DNA of 64,000 nt from Sphingomonas sp. 67-36. Lineage in GTDB: Bacteria; Pseudomonadota; Alphaproteobacteria; Sphingomonadales; Sphingomonadaceae. Below, one piece after another: positions 20,756 through 29,597 of the stretch (within the stretch, counting starts at the first letter, position 1; every line of letters begins with the position of its first letter). The translations under genes were made by a program, and so were the position numbers. The notes under the pieces were generated by a model, which was given only the letters and a program-made list of their open reading frames with translations, was not told the DNA's origin and made no database searches. Location: positions 1 through 64,000 of the forward strand of contig MKSU01000015.1 of the NCBI GenBank assembly GCA_001897375.1, written 5' to 3'.

Positions 20756-21114
20756 CGCGCCGCTTCCTCGCCGTCTTCCGAACGACCGGCTGCCCAGCGA
20801 AACACCAGCACCGTGACGATCATCGTCAGCACGGTCGAAACGAGCGTGGCGGCGATCAGGCCGACGCCGTAACGCGCCAGCATCGGGCCTTGCTCGATCA
20901 CCCCGACGGCGGCCGGCACGAACATGATCGCCAGATGGGCGGTGAGCCAGCCCGTCACCGCGCCGAGCACCGGCCGCTCGCGCCGGACGAGTGCGAGCCA
21001 TGCGATGAGCAGCACCAGCCCGATCACCGCGCCGGGCAGCGGAACGCCGGTCACGCGGCGCAGGATCTCGCCGGCGAGCTGGCACGTGAGGAGCAGGGCG
21101 ATGGCGCCGATCAT
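20752..21114 (-). CDS. lrgA: LrgA/CidA-family holin-like protein
   Basis: 120 residues with four predicted membrane helices (GAIALLLTCQLAGEILRRVT, PGAVIGLVLLIAWLAL and two more) and the family signature FVPAAVGVIEQGPML. Works with LrgB. The two genes overlap by 4 bp (ATGA), the classic lrgAB arrangement. Confidence 0.9.
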   Translation of the reverse strand: MIGAIALLLTCQLAGEILRRVTGVPLPGAVIGLVLLIAWLALVRRERPVLGAVTGWLTAHLAIMFVPAAVGVIEQGPMLARYGVGLIAATLVSTVLTMIVTVLVFRWAAGRSEDGEEAAR

Positions 21115-21193
21115 CGTCGGGCTGGACTCCGGCGGTTGCGAGCGGCGCCTTATAGCGGTGCGACGCCGGAGGCTATCCCCGGCGCGCGGCGGG

Positions 21194-21892
21194 TTACGAT
21201 GACGCCTTCGCCGTCTGGCCGAACAGCACCTTCTTCGCCTCCTCGCTCAGCGTCTGCTGCTGCGGCGCGACGGCCTTGCCCCGCGCATAGGCGCGCTCCG
21301 TGGCGGGGCGGGCGCGGATCGAGGCGTGCCAGCGGGCGAGGTGCGGGAAATCGGCCATGTCCTGCCCCTGGATCTCGGGCAATATCCACGGATAGCACGC
21401 CATGTCCGCGATCGTGTAGCTGTCGCCGATGATGAACGCGCGACCCTCCAGCCGCCGGTCGAGCACGCCGTAGAGCCGGTTGGTCTCCTTCACGTAGCGG
21501 TCGATGGCGTAAGGGATTTTCTCCGGCGCGTAGCGGTTGAAATGATGGTTCTGCCCCAGCATCGGGCCGAGGCCGCCCATCTGCCACATCAGCCACTGGT
21601 TCACCTTGGTCCGCTCGCGCAGCCCCTCACCGCCGAACCGGCCGGTCTTCTCGGCGAGGTAGAGCAGGATCGCGCCCGATTCGAAGATCGCGATCGGCCC
21701 GCCGCCGTCCGCCGGCGCGTGATCGACGATTGCGGGCATGCGGTTGTTGGGGGCGATCTTCAGGAACTCGGGCTTGAACTGGTCGCCGGCGCCGATGTTC
21801 ACCGGCTTGATGACGTAGTCCAGCCCCGCTTCCTCCAGGAACAGCGTGATCTTGTGGCCGTTCGGCGTGGGCCAGAAATGCAGGTCGATCAT
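21194..21892 (-). CDS. Glutathione S-transferase family protein (Nu-class, YfcG-like)
   Basis: 232 residues. The thioredoxin-fold N-terminal domain has FWPTPNGHKITLFLEEAGLD and NNRMPAIVDHAPADGG, then FESGAILLYLAEKTGRF, which matches Nu-class enzymes such as E. coli YfcG that act as disulfide-bond reductases with glutathione. A helical C-terminal domain (about 95-215) follows. Probably cytoplasmic. It stands alone between lrgA and the MFS transporter gene on the same strand. Confidence 0.88.
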   Translation of the reverse strand: MIDLHFWPTPNGHKITLFLEEAGLDYVIKPVNIGAGDQFKPEFLKIAPNNRMPAIVDHAPADGGGPIAIFESGAILLYLAEKTGRFGGEGLRERTKVNQWLMWQMGGLGPMLGQNHHFNRYAPEKIPYAIDRYVKETNRLYGVLDRRLEGRAFIIGDSYTIADMACYPWILPEIQGQDMADFPHLARWHASIRARPATERAYARGKAVAPQQQTLSEEAKKVLFGQTAKASS

Positions 21893-21940
21893 TGGGCCTC
21901 CCTCAAGCGCGTTTCGGCAAAGATGGGCGGGCGGGCGCCG

Positions 21941-23176
21941 TCACGCAAGCGCGCCGCGTCGCTGCACCACGCCCAGCCAGATCGTCGCCAGCGCCAGCGC
22001 CGCCAGCAGCCCCGCGAGCAGGAAGGCCGCGCCCGGAAAGCCGCGATCCGCGCCGGCCGCCAACGTCTGCGTCATCACCAGCGGGCCGACGATCGCAGCG
22101 ATGCTCGACAGGCTCGCCATCCCGCCCTGCAGCGCGCCCTGATGGCTGGCGTCCACCCGGTTCGACAGGATCGCGTTGATCGAGGGGAACACCAGCCCCG
22201 CCAGCGCGCCGAACAGGATCAGCGCATAGACCTCCCAGCCCCTGGTGGCGAAGGCGATCAGCGTGAATTCGATCACGCCGACGACGAGGCCGATCAGCAC
22301 GGTACGCTCCTCGCCGAACGCCCTGATCGCGCGGCCGATCAGGAAGATCTGCACCACCATCATCGAGACGCCCACCGCCGCGAGCGACCAGCCGACCGCG
22401 CGCCCGTCCCACCCCATCGCGATCTCGGCATAGAAGGCCCAGGTCGCGGGATAGACCATGTGGGCGATCTGCCAGAGCAGGGTGGCGGCCAGCAGCGGCG
22501 TCGCGCCGCCCGCGTGGAGCAGGGGGGCGAAGGCGCTGAACACATTGGCGCGCTTCCACTCGAACGGCCGGCGGCGTTCGGGCGGCAGGGTTTCGGGCAT
22601 GATCAGCGCGATCGTCGCGGCGTTGACCAGCGCGAGGCAGGCGGCGGCGATGAACGGCGCGCGCGGGCCGAGCGTCGAGAGCAGCCCGCCGATCGCCGGG
22701 CCGATGATGAAGCCCGCGCCGAACGCCGCGCCGACCAGGCCGAAGGTCGCGCCGCGCTTTTCCGGCGGGGTCACGTCCGCCATCACGGCGTTGACGGGGC
22801 CGTAGGTCGCGCCGGTGATGCCGGCGATGACGCGGCCGAGGAACAGCCAGCCGATCGTCGGCGCGGCCGCCATCAGCGCGTAATCGGCGGAGAAGGCGGT
22901 CATCGCCGCGAGCAGCACGACGCGCCGGCCGAAACGGTCGCCGAGATTGCCCAGCACCGGCCCGGCAAGGAACTGCGCCGCGGCGAAGGCGATCAGCATA
23001 TAGCCGCCGATCCGCGTCGCATCGGGCAGGCCGACGCGCGCGAGATGGACGATCAGCGTCGGCAGCACCGGCATGACGATGCCGAAGCCGATCGAATCGA
23101 TCAGGATCGCGGCCAGCGCGATCGGCACCGCGCGGTGATGGAAACGGATCAAGCAGCCCCTCCAGCGGCGCTGCAT
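21941..23176 (-). CDS. MFS transporter, TetA-like drug/H+ antiporter family
   Basis: 411 residues, 12 predicted membrane helices. Motif A appears as GNLGDRFGRRVVLL, and the antiporter signature region as GAAFGAGFIIGPAIGGLLST. The N-terminal DSIGFGIVMPVLPTL is typical of the TCR/Tet group of 12-TM exporters. Substrate unknown; the family name should not be read as tetracycline resistance. It is divergent from the acyl-CoA dehydrogenase at 23306 across 129 bp. An upstream extension of the frame is possible, but this Met precedes the first helix directly. Confidence 0.85.
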   Translation of the reverse strand: MQRRWRGCLIRFHHRAVPIALAAILIDSIGFGIVMPVLPTLIVHLARVGLPDATRIGGYMLIAFAAAQFLAGPVLGNLGDRFGRRVVLLAAMTAFSADYALMAAAPTIGWLFLGRVIAGITGATYGPVNAVMADVTPPEKRGATFGLVGAAFGAGFIIGPAIGGLLSTLGPRAPFIAAACLALVNAATIALIMPETLPPERRRPFEWKRANVFSAFAPLLHAGGATPLLAATLLWQIAHMVYPATWAFYAEIAMGWDGRAVGWSLAAVGVSMMVVQIFLIGRAIRAFGEERTVLIGLVVGVIEFTLIAFATRGWEVYALILFGALAGLVFPSINAILSNRVDASHQGALQGGMASLSSIAAIVGPLVMTQTLAAGADRGFPGAAFLLAGLLAALALATIWLGVVQRRGALA

Positions 23177-23305
23177 GGGCGCCTCGTTCGATCGCGCGCC
23201 ATTCTATCGGCTTGCGATGGCGTTGTCCCTTTGCATCTTGGCGCAAGTCATGCGATGCCGCTCGCCATACCCGATATTCAGATTCGGATTCGTGGAGTGA
23301 TGACG

Positions 23306-24526
23306 ATGGCCACCGCCGCCGACCTGGACCGCCCCGCCGACAGCCTCGACAGCTTCCGACAGGAAGCGCGCGCGTGGCTGGAGGCGAATTTCGATCCCGC
23401 GCTGAAGGGGCATGACAACGCCATGTCCGCCGTCGACGGGCCGACCGCCGAGACGCCGGCGCAGAAGAAGTGGCGCGAGGCGATGGGCGAGAAGGGTTGG
23501 GGCGTGCCGACCTGGCCGAAGGAATATGGCGGTGGCGGCCTCTCCCGCGCGGAGGCGCGCGTGCTGCAGGAGGAGATGGCGCGGATCGGCGCGTGGAACC
23601 CGATCGGCGGCATGGGCGTGATGATGTTCGGCCCGACGCTGCTGGAATATGGCAGCGAGGAGCAGAAGCAGGCGCATATTCCCGGCATCGTCCGCGGCGA
23701 GGTGCGCTGGTGCCAGGGCTATTCGGAGCCGGGCGCGGGATCGGACCTCGCCAGCCTCCAGACCTTCGCCGAGGACAAGGGCGATCACTATCTCGTCAAC
23801 GGCCAGAAGACCTGGACCTCCGGCGGCCAATGGGCCGACAAATGCTTCGCGCTGGTACGCACCGACAAGTCGCAGAAACATGCCGGCATCAGCTTCCTCC
23901 TGATCGACATGACCAGCGAGGGCGTGGAGACGCGGCCGATCCGGCTGATCTCCGGCGCGTCGCCGTTCTGCGAGACCTTCTTCACCAACGTGAAGGTGCC
24001 GAAGGGCAATCTCGTCGGGCGCGAGGGGCAGGGCTGGGAGATCGGCACCCGCCTGCTCCAGCACGAACGCAACTCGCTTTCCGGCGGCAGCGGCTCGGCG
24101 GCGCGGATGAACGCCGGCAGCACCGTGCCGCAGATCGCGAAGAAATATCGCGGCACCGACGCGGAAGGGCGCATCGCCGACGCGGACCTGCGCACGCGGA
24201 TCATCAAGCATGAGATGGACCAGCGCGCCTTCGCGCTCACGCTGCGCCGCGCCGCGCTGGAGGCGAAGGGCAATGCCGGCCCCTCCGCCGCGACCAGCAT
24301 CATGAAGAACGTCGGCGCGCGCATCACGCAGGATCGCGCGGAGCTGAACGTCGAGATCATGGGGATGCAGGGCCTGGGCTGGGAAGGCGAAGGCTTCTCG
24401 CGCGAGGAACTGGAGCAGACCCGCACCTGGCTGTGGGGCAAGGCGGTGTCGATCTACGGCGGATCGAGCGAGATCCAGAACAACGTGATCGCCAAGCGCA
24501 TCCTGGGGATGCTCGATCACCAGTGA
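23306..24526 (+). CDS. Acyl-CoA dehydrogenase, large partner of pair 1
   Basis: 406 residues. FAD-dependent acyl-CoA alpha,beta-dehydrogenase. The middle domain shows WCQGYSEPGAGSDLASLQTF and VNGQKTWTSGG, and the C-terminal FAD contact is SIYGGSSEIQNNVIAKRILG. The Glu seen in medium-chain enzymes at the EGT position is Gly here, so the base must lie elsewhere or in the partner subunit. Start 23306 is preferred because GGAG lies 8 nt upstream; an ATG at 23300 is too close to it. Followed after 96 bp by a smaller ACAD, forming a likely heteromeric enzyme. Confidence 0.9.
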   Translation: MATAADLDRPADSLDSFRQEARAWLEANFDPALKGHDNAMSAVDGPTAETPAQKKWREAMGEKGWGVPTWPKEYGGGGLSRAEARVLQEEMARIGAWNPIGGMGVMMFGPTLLEYGSEEQKQAHIPGIVRGEVRWCQGYSEPGAGSDLASLQTFAEDKGDHYLVNGQKTWTSGGQWADKCFALVRTDKSQKHAGISFLLIDMTSEGVETRPIRLISGASPFCETFFTNVKVPKGNLVGREGQGWEIGTRLLQHERNSLSGGSGSAARMNAGSTVPQIAKKYRGTDAEGRIADADLRTRIIKHEMDQRAFALTLRRAALEAKGNAGPSAATSIMKNVGARITQDRAELNVEIMGMQGLGWEGEGFSREELEQTRTWLWGKAVSIYGGSSEIQNNVIAKRILGMLDHQ

Positions 24527-24622
24527 ATTCGGTTAGGCGCGCGGGAGGCGTCTGGAGAGGGCCGGGTGGAGGGGGATGCGGCAGACGTCCTCCTCCCCGG
24601 TTTCCGGTGAAAGGGAAATGAC

Positions 24623-25687
24623 ATGGCTGCATTGAACGAAGAACAGGTGATGCTGCGCGACATGGCGCGCGAATGGGCCGACAACGAAAGCCCGGTCGCC
24701 GCCTTCCGCAAGCTGCGCGACGCGGGCGGGGGCAAGGGCTTCGATCCCGAGGCGTGGAGCGCGATCGGCGGCATGGGCTGGGCCGGGATCGTCATCCCCG
24801 AGGAATATGGCGGGTCGGCGTTCGGCTATCTCTCGCTCGGGCTGGTGCTGGAGCAGCTCGGCCGCAATCTCGCGGCGACTCCGCTCGCCTCGACCGCCGT
24901 GGCGGCGAGCGCGATCGTCATGGGATCGTCGGACAAGGCCAAAAGCGAATGGCTGCCGAAGCTCGCCAGCGGCGAGGCGATCGCGACGCTGGCGATCGAC
25001 GAGGGGCCGAGCCACGACATGAAGTTCGCGGCGACCGTCTCGGGCGGCAAGCTCAATGGCGTGAAGAAGTTCGTCGCGGAAGGCGACGGCGCGGATGCGT
25101 TCGTCGTCGCGGCGACCGACGGCCTCTATCTCGTGCCGAAAGGCGAAGGCGTGGCGGTGGCGGCGCGGCGCATGGCTGACAGCCGCAGCCATGCCGAAGT
25201 GACGTTCAGGGATGCCCCGGCCGAGAAGCTCGGCGACAATGCGCTGACGCAGGCGGTGGCCGACCGCGCCGCCGCCGTCACCGCCGCCGAGATGCTCGGC
25301 ATGGCGGAAAGCGCGTTCGGCCAGACGCTCGACTATCTCAAGCAGCGCGTGCAGTTCGGGCAGGTGCTCTCCACCTTCCAGGCGCTCCAGCACCGCATGG
25401 CGAAGATGTTGACCGAGCTGGAGTTGATGCGCTCGGCGGTGGAAGGCGCGCTGGAGGCGATCGACGCGGGGCGCTCGGACGTCGATCAGGCGGTGAGCCT
25501 CGCGAAGGCGGTGGCGAACGATACGCTGCGCCTCGTCAGCCGCGAGACGGTGCAGCTACACGGCGGCGTCGGCATGACCGACGAGTTCGACGCGGGCCTC
25601 TATCTCAAGCGCGCGGCGGTGCTGGAGACGATGTGGGGCAATGCCTCGTGGCATCGCGACCGGTTCGGGCGGCTCAACGGTTACTGA
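24623..25687 (+). CDS. Acyl-CoA dehydrogenase, small partner of pair 1
   Basis: 354 residues. Typical N-terminal helical domain (LNEEQVMLRDMAREWADNES) and C-terminal helical domain (LDYLKQRVQFGQVLSTFQAL, QLHGGVGMTDEFDAGLYLKR). It ends in WGNASWHRDRFGRLNGY and lacks the GG(S/T)xxIQ stretch of the large partner. This division of motifs is as in heterotetrameric ACADs of steroid side-chain degradation. Convergent with the TetR regulator gene. Confidence 0.88.
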   Translation: MAALNEEQVMLRDMAREWADNESPVAAFRKLRDAGGGKGFDPEAWSAIGGMGWAGIVIPEEYGGSAFGYLSLGLVLEQLGRNLAATPLASTAVAASAIVMGSSDKAKSEWLPKLASGEAIATLAIDEGPSHDMKFAATVSGGKLNGVKKFVAEGDGADAFVVAATDGLYLVPKGEGVAVAARRMADSRSHAEVTFRDAPAEKLGDNALTQAVADRAAAVTAAEMLGMAESAFGQTLDYLKQRVQFGQVLSTFQALQHRMAKMLTELELMRSAVEGALEAIDAGRSDVDQAVSLAKAVANDTLRLVSRETVQLHGGVGMTDEFDAGLYLKRAAVLETMWGNASWHRDRFGRLNGY

Positions 25688-25695
25688 GTCGCCTC

Positions 25696-25726
25696 CCGTC
25701 ATCCCGTCCGCGCGGCGGGGTGACGG
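25696..25726. repeat. Intergenic palindrome, probable bidirectional terminator
   Basis: CCGTCA...TGACGG arms with further pairing (TCCCGTC/GGCGGGG, including G-T pairs) form a stem of about 13 bp between the convergent ACAD and TetR genes. It is of the same CGTCATCCC family as the palindrome at 6431. Confidence 0.6.
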
Positions 25727-25732
25727 AAGGGG

Positions 25733-26977
25733 CTAATCCCCGATCACGCGATCGTCGAACAGGCCGAAGGTGAGGGTGGAGGCGTAGAGCGCGATCGCGC
25801 GTTCGCGCGGCATCGACCACGCCCATTTGCGCATGTCGAAGGCGGCATTGAGGAAGGCCATCAGCGCCTGCGCCGCGATCAGCGCGTCGACCGCGCGGAT
25901 CGTCCCTTCCGCGATCCCGTCGGAGATCGTGCCGGCGAAGCGGCGTGCGATGCGGTTCGATCGCTCCACCATCACCTGCCGCACGCCCAGCGGCAGCGCG
26001 GTGAGCGCGGTGGTGCGCAGCAGCGGCCCAAGCTCCGAGAATTGCACGTCGAGCAAGGTCGCGATCGTGCCCGCCAGCCGGTCCCAATGGCTCCCGCCGC
26101 GCTCGTCGGCGAGCCGCTGTGCCGCCGCGATCGTGTCGAAGCTGCGCTTGTAGCAGGCGACGACCAGATCGTCCTTGGCGTCGAGATGGTGGTAGAAGCT
26201 GCCCTTGGTGACGTTCAGCTCGGACGCGATGCGCTGCACCGAGGCGCCGCGATAGCCAAGCTCGTTGATCAGCCGCGTCGCCGCCAGCAGGAATGCCTCG
26301 CGCCCCGGCACCGCCTCGTCATGCGGCAGGTCGATCGGCGCCGGGCGCCATTCGGCTTCCGGCCGCGCGATGCCGTGGCGGAACACCTCCATCAGCCGCG
26401 CTTCGGCACGGGGATATTGATCCGGCTCGTAGCGGCCCAGCCATACCGGCAGCCAGAAGGTGTTCTCCAGCAGCACGTGCGCGCGCGCGCCATTGAGGTC
26501 GGTCTGCTGCCGTGCCTCCGCCGGTCCCCACAGCAGGCGGGTGCGGCGGAACACCTCGCGCCACCGCGCCATCAGCCGCGAGCGCACCGGCTCGTCCATC
26601 GCGCGCAGGTCGGAAAGCCCGGCCATCTGCCGTTCCTCGCCGCGCTGGACGCGCATCAGCCGCGCCATGTTGAGCGCGAGATAACGCTCGACCCGCGCGT
26701 CCGGCGTCGTCTCCTCCATCGCCTCGTCGAGCATCGACAGCAGCGAATCGAGCGTATGCTCGAACGCGGCGGCGGCGAGATCCTCCTTGCGCTTGAAATA
26801 ATAAGTGACGCTGGTGGTGTTCAGCCCGACGCGTCGCGCGACATCGGCGAAGGTCATGCCCTTCGCGCTCTGTTCGTTGATCGCCTCAGCGGCCGCGGCG
26901 AGGATCGCGTCACGTTTCGCCCGGAAGCGCCGCGTGTTCGTCTCCTCCCCCCGGCCGGTATCCCCCGTGCCGTGCAT
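25733..26977 (-). CDS. Double TetR-type transcriptional regulator (two HTH domains in one chain)
   Basis: 414 residues, twice the usual TetR length. First DNA-binding domain about 17-70 (MTFADVARRVGLNTTSVTYY, FKRKEDL), then a ligand-like helical domain (about 75-215). A second DNA-binding domain at about 225-275 (GASVQRIASELNVTKGSFYH, HLDAKDDL) is followed by a second helical domain to the end. Both HTHs look intact, so one chain carries what a TetR dimer normally supplies. It is divergent from the five-gene operon at 27132 (154-bp gap) and convergent with ACAD pair 1; it is likely to control one or both. Confidence 0.88.
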   Translation of the reverse strand: MHGTGDTGRGEETNTRRFRAKRDAILAAAAEAINEQSAKGMTFADVARRVGLNTTSVTYYFKRKEDLAAAAFEHTLDSLLSMLDEAMEETTPDARVERYLALNMARLMRVQRGEERQMAGLSDLRAMDEPVRSRLMARWREVFRRTRLLWGPAEARQQTDLNGARAHVLLENTFWLPVWLGRYEPDQYPRAEARLMEVFRHGIARPEAEWRPAPIDLPHDEAVPGREAFLLAATRLINELGYRGASVQRIASELNVTKGSFYHHLDAKDDLVVACYKRSFDTIAAAQRLADERGGSHWDRLAGTIATLLDVQFSELGPLLRTTALTALPLGVRQVMVERSNRIARRFAGTISDGIAEGTIRAVDALIAAQALMAFLNAAFDMRKWAWSMPRERAIALYASTLTFGLFDDRVIGD

Positions 26978-27131
26978 CCGGCCACCTTAGCAGCAACAAT
27001 TCGAAGGAACAGTCCCTTTCGCGCGTGTTGCGGCAGGGCGTTTTCATAAGGGAGAAATGATGATTCGGGCGCTTTACCGAAAGATGGGTACGGTCTAGAG
27101 CCGCTGGCTGAACAGGCCTTGGAGGGATGCG

Positions 27132-28439
27132 ATGGACTTCACGCTGAGCGAACGCGAAACCTATTTCCGCGACCGGGTACGCGATTTCATCGACCAGCAC
27201 ATCCGCCCCCGCCAGGCGGAATATGAGCGCCAGCATCACGAGGGCGATCCGTGGAAGGTGATTCCGGTGATCGAGGAGGTGAAGGCCAAGGCGAAAGAAG
27301 CCGGGCTGTGGAACTTCTTCATGCCGCCGCATTCCGGACAGTCGCATGTCGACGACACGTTCGAGTTCGAGGGCACGCAGCTCACCAACCTCGAATATGC
27401 GCTGTGCGCCGAGGAGATGGGCAAGGTCGGCTGGGCGAGCGAATGCTTCAACTGCTCCGCCCCCGATACCGGCAACATGGAAGTGTTGCACCGCTACGGT
27501 ACGCGCGAGCAGAAGGAGCAGTGGCTGCGCCCGCTGATGAACGGCGAGATCCGCTCCGTCTTCCTGATGACCGAGCCGCAGGTCGCCTCTTCCGACGCCA
27601 CCAATATCGAGACGCGGATCGAGCGCGACGGCGATCATTACGTCATCAACGGCCGCAAATGGTGGTCGTCGGGCGTGGGCGATCCGCGCTGCAAGATCGG
27701 CATCCTGATGGGCAAGACGAGCTTCGAAGGCTCGCGCCATCAGCAGCAGAGCCAGATCCTCGTGCCGATGGACACGCCGGGCGTGAAGATCGAGCGGATG
27801 CTCTCCGTCTATGGCTATGACCACGCACCGCACGGCCATGGCGAGGTGAGCTTCACCAATGTCCGCGTGCCGGTGGAGAATCTGCTGCTCGGCGAGGGCC
27901 GGGGCTTCGAGATCGCGCAAGGCCGGCTCGGGCCGGGACGTATCCATCACTGCATGCGCACGATCGGCGTGGCGGAGGTCGCGATCGAGAAGATGGCGCA
28001 GCGCCTCGTCAGCCGCGTCGCGTTCGGCAAGCGCATCTCCGACCATAGCGTGTGGGAGCAGCGCATCGCCCGCGCGCGCATCGATATCGAGATGACGCGC
28101 CTGCTGTGCCTCAAGGCCGCCGACATGATGGACAAGGCCGGCAACAAGTCCGCCAAGCTCGAGATCGCGATGATCAAGGTGCAGGCGCCGAACATGGCGC
28201 TGCAGATTCTCGACGATGCGATCCAGGCGCATGGCGGCGGCGGCGTGGCGGAGGATTTCGGCCTTGCCCACGCCTGGGCGGCGATGCGCACCCTGCGCTT
28301 CGCGGACGGGCCGGACGAGGTGCACTGCCGCGCCATCGCGCGTGACGAGTTCGGCAAATACGCCGACTGGAAAGCCGAGCGCCCCGCGCCGCGCGGCGGC
28401 GTGGAGATTTCGAGCGGGGACATCGGCGTCTCGCGCTGA
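27132..28439 (+). CDS. ACAD10/11-type acyl-CoA dehydrogenase
   Basis: 435 residues, acyl-CoA dehydrogenase fold. It resembles the ACAD domain of human ACAD10/ACAD11 and Pseudomonas LvaC rather than ordinary ACADs: [60 protein letters not shown] and FADGPDEVH. In those systems the enzyme works with an aminoglycoside-phosphotransferase-like kinase on 4-hydroxyacyl-CoA. Such a kinase is encoded two genes downstream (29594). GGAGGG lies 6 nt before the start. First gene of the operon 27132-32248. Confidence 0.9.
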   Translation: MDFTLSERETYFRDRVRDFIDQHIRPRQAEYERQHHEGDPWKVIPVIEEVKAKAKEAGLWNFFMPPHSGQSHVDDTFEFEGTQLTNLEYALCAEEMGKVGWASECFNCSAPDTGNMEVLHRYGTREQKEQWLRPLMNGEIRSVFLMTEPQVASSDATNIETRIERDGDHYVINGRKWWSSGVGDPRCKIGILMGKTSFEGSRHQQQSQILVPMDTPGVKIERMLSVYGYDHAPHGHGEVSFTNVRVPVENLLLGEGRGFEIAQGRLGPGRIHHCMRTIGVAEVAIEKMAQRLVSRVAFGKRISDHSVWEQRIARARIDIEMTRLLCLKAADMMDKAGNKSAKLEIAMIKVQAPNMALQILDDAIQAHGGGGVAEDFGLAHAWAAMRTLRFADGPDEVHCRAIARDEFGKYADWKAERPAPRGGVEISSGDIGVSR

Positions 28440-28508
28440 AACCCGCTTGCTGACTGACCCCTGGTGCCCCGGCTGCGACCGGGATGACCTTATCGACTGG
28501 AGAGGCGC

Positions 28509-29597
28509 ATGAAGGCCGCCGTTTTGTTCGAAGCGAAGAAGCCGCTGGAGATCATGGACGTCGACGTGTCCAAGCCGGCGGCGCATGAGGTGCTGATCCG
28601 CACGCTCGCCTGCGGCGTGTGCCGTTCCGACCTGCATTTCATCGACGGGGCCTATCCGCATCCCTTGCCGGCGATTCCCGGCCATGAGGCGGCGGGGATC
28701 GTCGAGGCGGTCGGTTCCGAGGTGCGCACGGTGAAACCGGGCGACCATGTCGTCACTTGCCTTTCCGCCTTCTGCGGCCATTGCGAATATTGCGTGACGG
28801 GCCGGATGTATCTCTGTCTCGGCGCGGAGACACGGCGACAGGCCGGGGCGGAGCCGCGCCTCAGGTTCCCGGACGGCAGCCCGGTCAACCAGATGCTCAA
28901 CCTGTCGGCCTATGCCGAGATGATGCTGGTGCACGAACATGCCTGCGTCGCGATCGACCCGGATATGCCGCTGGACCGCGCCGCGCTGATCGGCTGCGCG
29001 GTGACGACGGGCGCGGGCGCGGTGTTCAACACCACCGATGTGTCGCCGGGCGAGACGGTGTGCGTCGTCGGCTGCGGCGGGATCGGGCTTGCGGCGGTGA
29101 ACGCGGCGAAGATCGCCGGCGCGGGCAAGATCATCGCGCTCGATCCGGTGCCGGAGAAGCGCGCCATCGCCGAGAAGCTCGGCGCGACCCACAGTTATGA
29201 TCCGCTCGCGGAAAATACGGTGGCGGAGGTGGTGGAGGCCACCAGGGGCGGCGTCGATCACGCGATCGAGGCGGTCGGCCGCCCGCAATCGGCGGATACC
29301 GCGGTGAAGGTGCTGCGACGCGGCGGCACGGCGACGATCCTCGGCATGATGCCGCTCAGCGAGAAGGTCGGCCTCTCCGCGATGGACCTGCTCTCCGGCA
29401 AGCGGCTCCAGGGCGGGATCATGGGCTACAACCGTTTCCCGGTCGATATTCCCCGGCTGGTCGATTTCTACCAGCGCGGGCTGCTCGATCTCGACACGAT
29501 CATCGCGGACCGGATGCCGCTCGCGAACATCAACCATGCGTTCGACGAGCTTCGCAAGGGCGACACGACGCGCAGCGTGATCGTGTTCGATCAGTGA
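28509..29597 (+). CDS. Zinc-dependent alcohol dehydrogenase (MDR family)
   Basis: 362 residues. The catalytic zinc ligands are in CGVCRSDLH and GHEAAGIVEAVG; the structural zinc Cys cluster is FCGHCEYCVTGRMYLC; the NAD-binding motif is VVGCGGIGLAAV followed by Asp in ALDPVPEKR, which suggests NAD rather than NADP. The sequence is of the class III-like/acyl-alcohol dehydrogenase group. In this operon it could oxidise a hydroxylated substrate, or an alcohol or aldehyde precursor. Its stop overlaps the start of the kinase gene. Confidence 0.9.
   Translation: MKAAVLFEAKKPLEIMDVDVSKPAAHEVLIRTLACGVCRSDLHFIDGAYPHPLPAIPGHEAAGIVEAVGSEVRTVKPGDHVVTCLSAFCGHCEYCVTGRMYLCLGAETRRQAGAEPRLRFPDGSPVNQMLNLSAYAEMMLVHEHACVAIDPDMPLDRAALIGCAVTTGAGAVFNTTDVSPGETVCVVGCGGIGLAAVNAAKIAGAGKIIALDPVPEKRAIAEKLGATHSYDPLAENTVAEVVEATRGGVDHAIEAVGRPQSADTAVKVLRRGGTATILGMMPLSEKVGLSAMDLLSGKRLQGGIMGYNRFPVDIPRLVDFYQRGLLDLDTIIADRMPLANINHAFDELRKGDTTRSVIVFDQ

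Noticed and set aside
21326-23305. Long N-terminal extension of the first ACAD reading frame
   Set aside because: The added 660 codons lie antisense to the GST and MFS genes; ACAD similarity begins at 23306, where there is a ribosome binding site.
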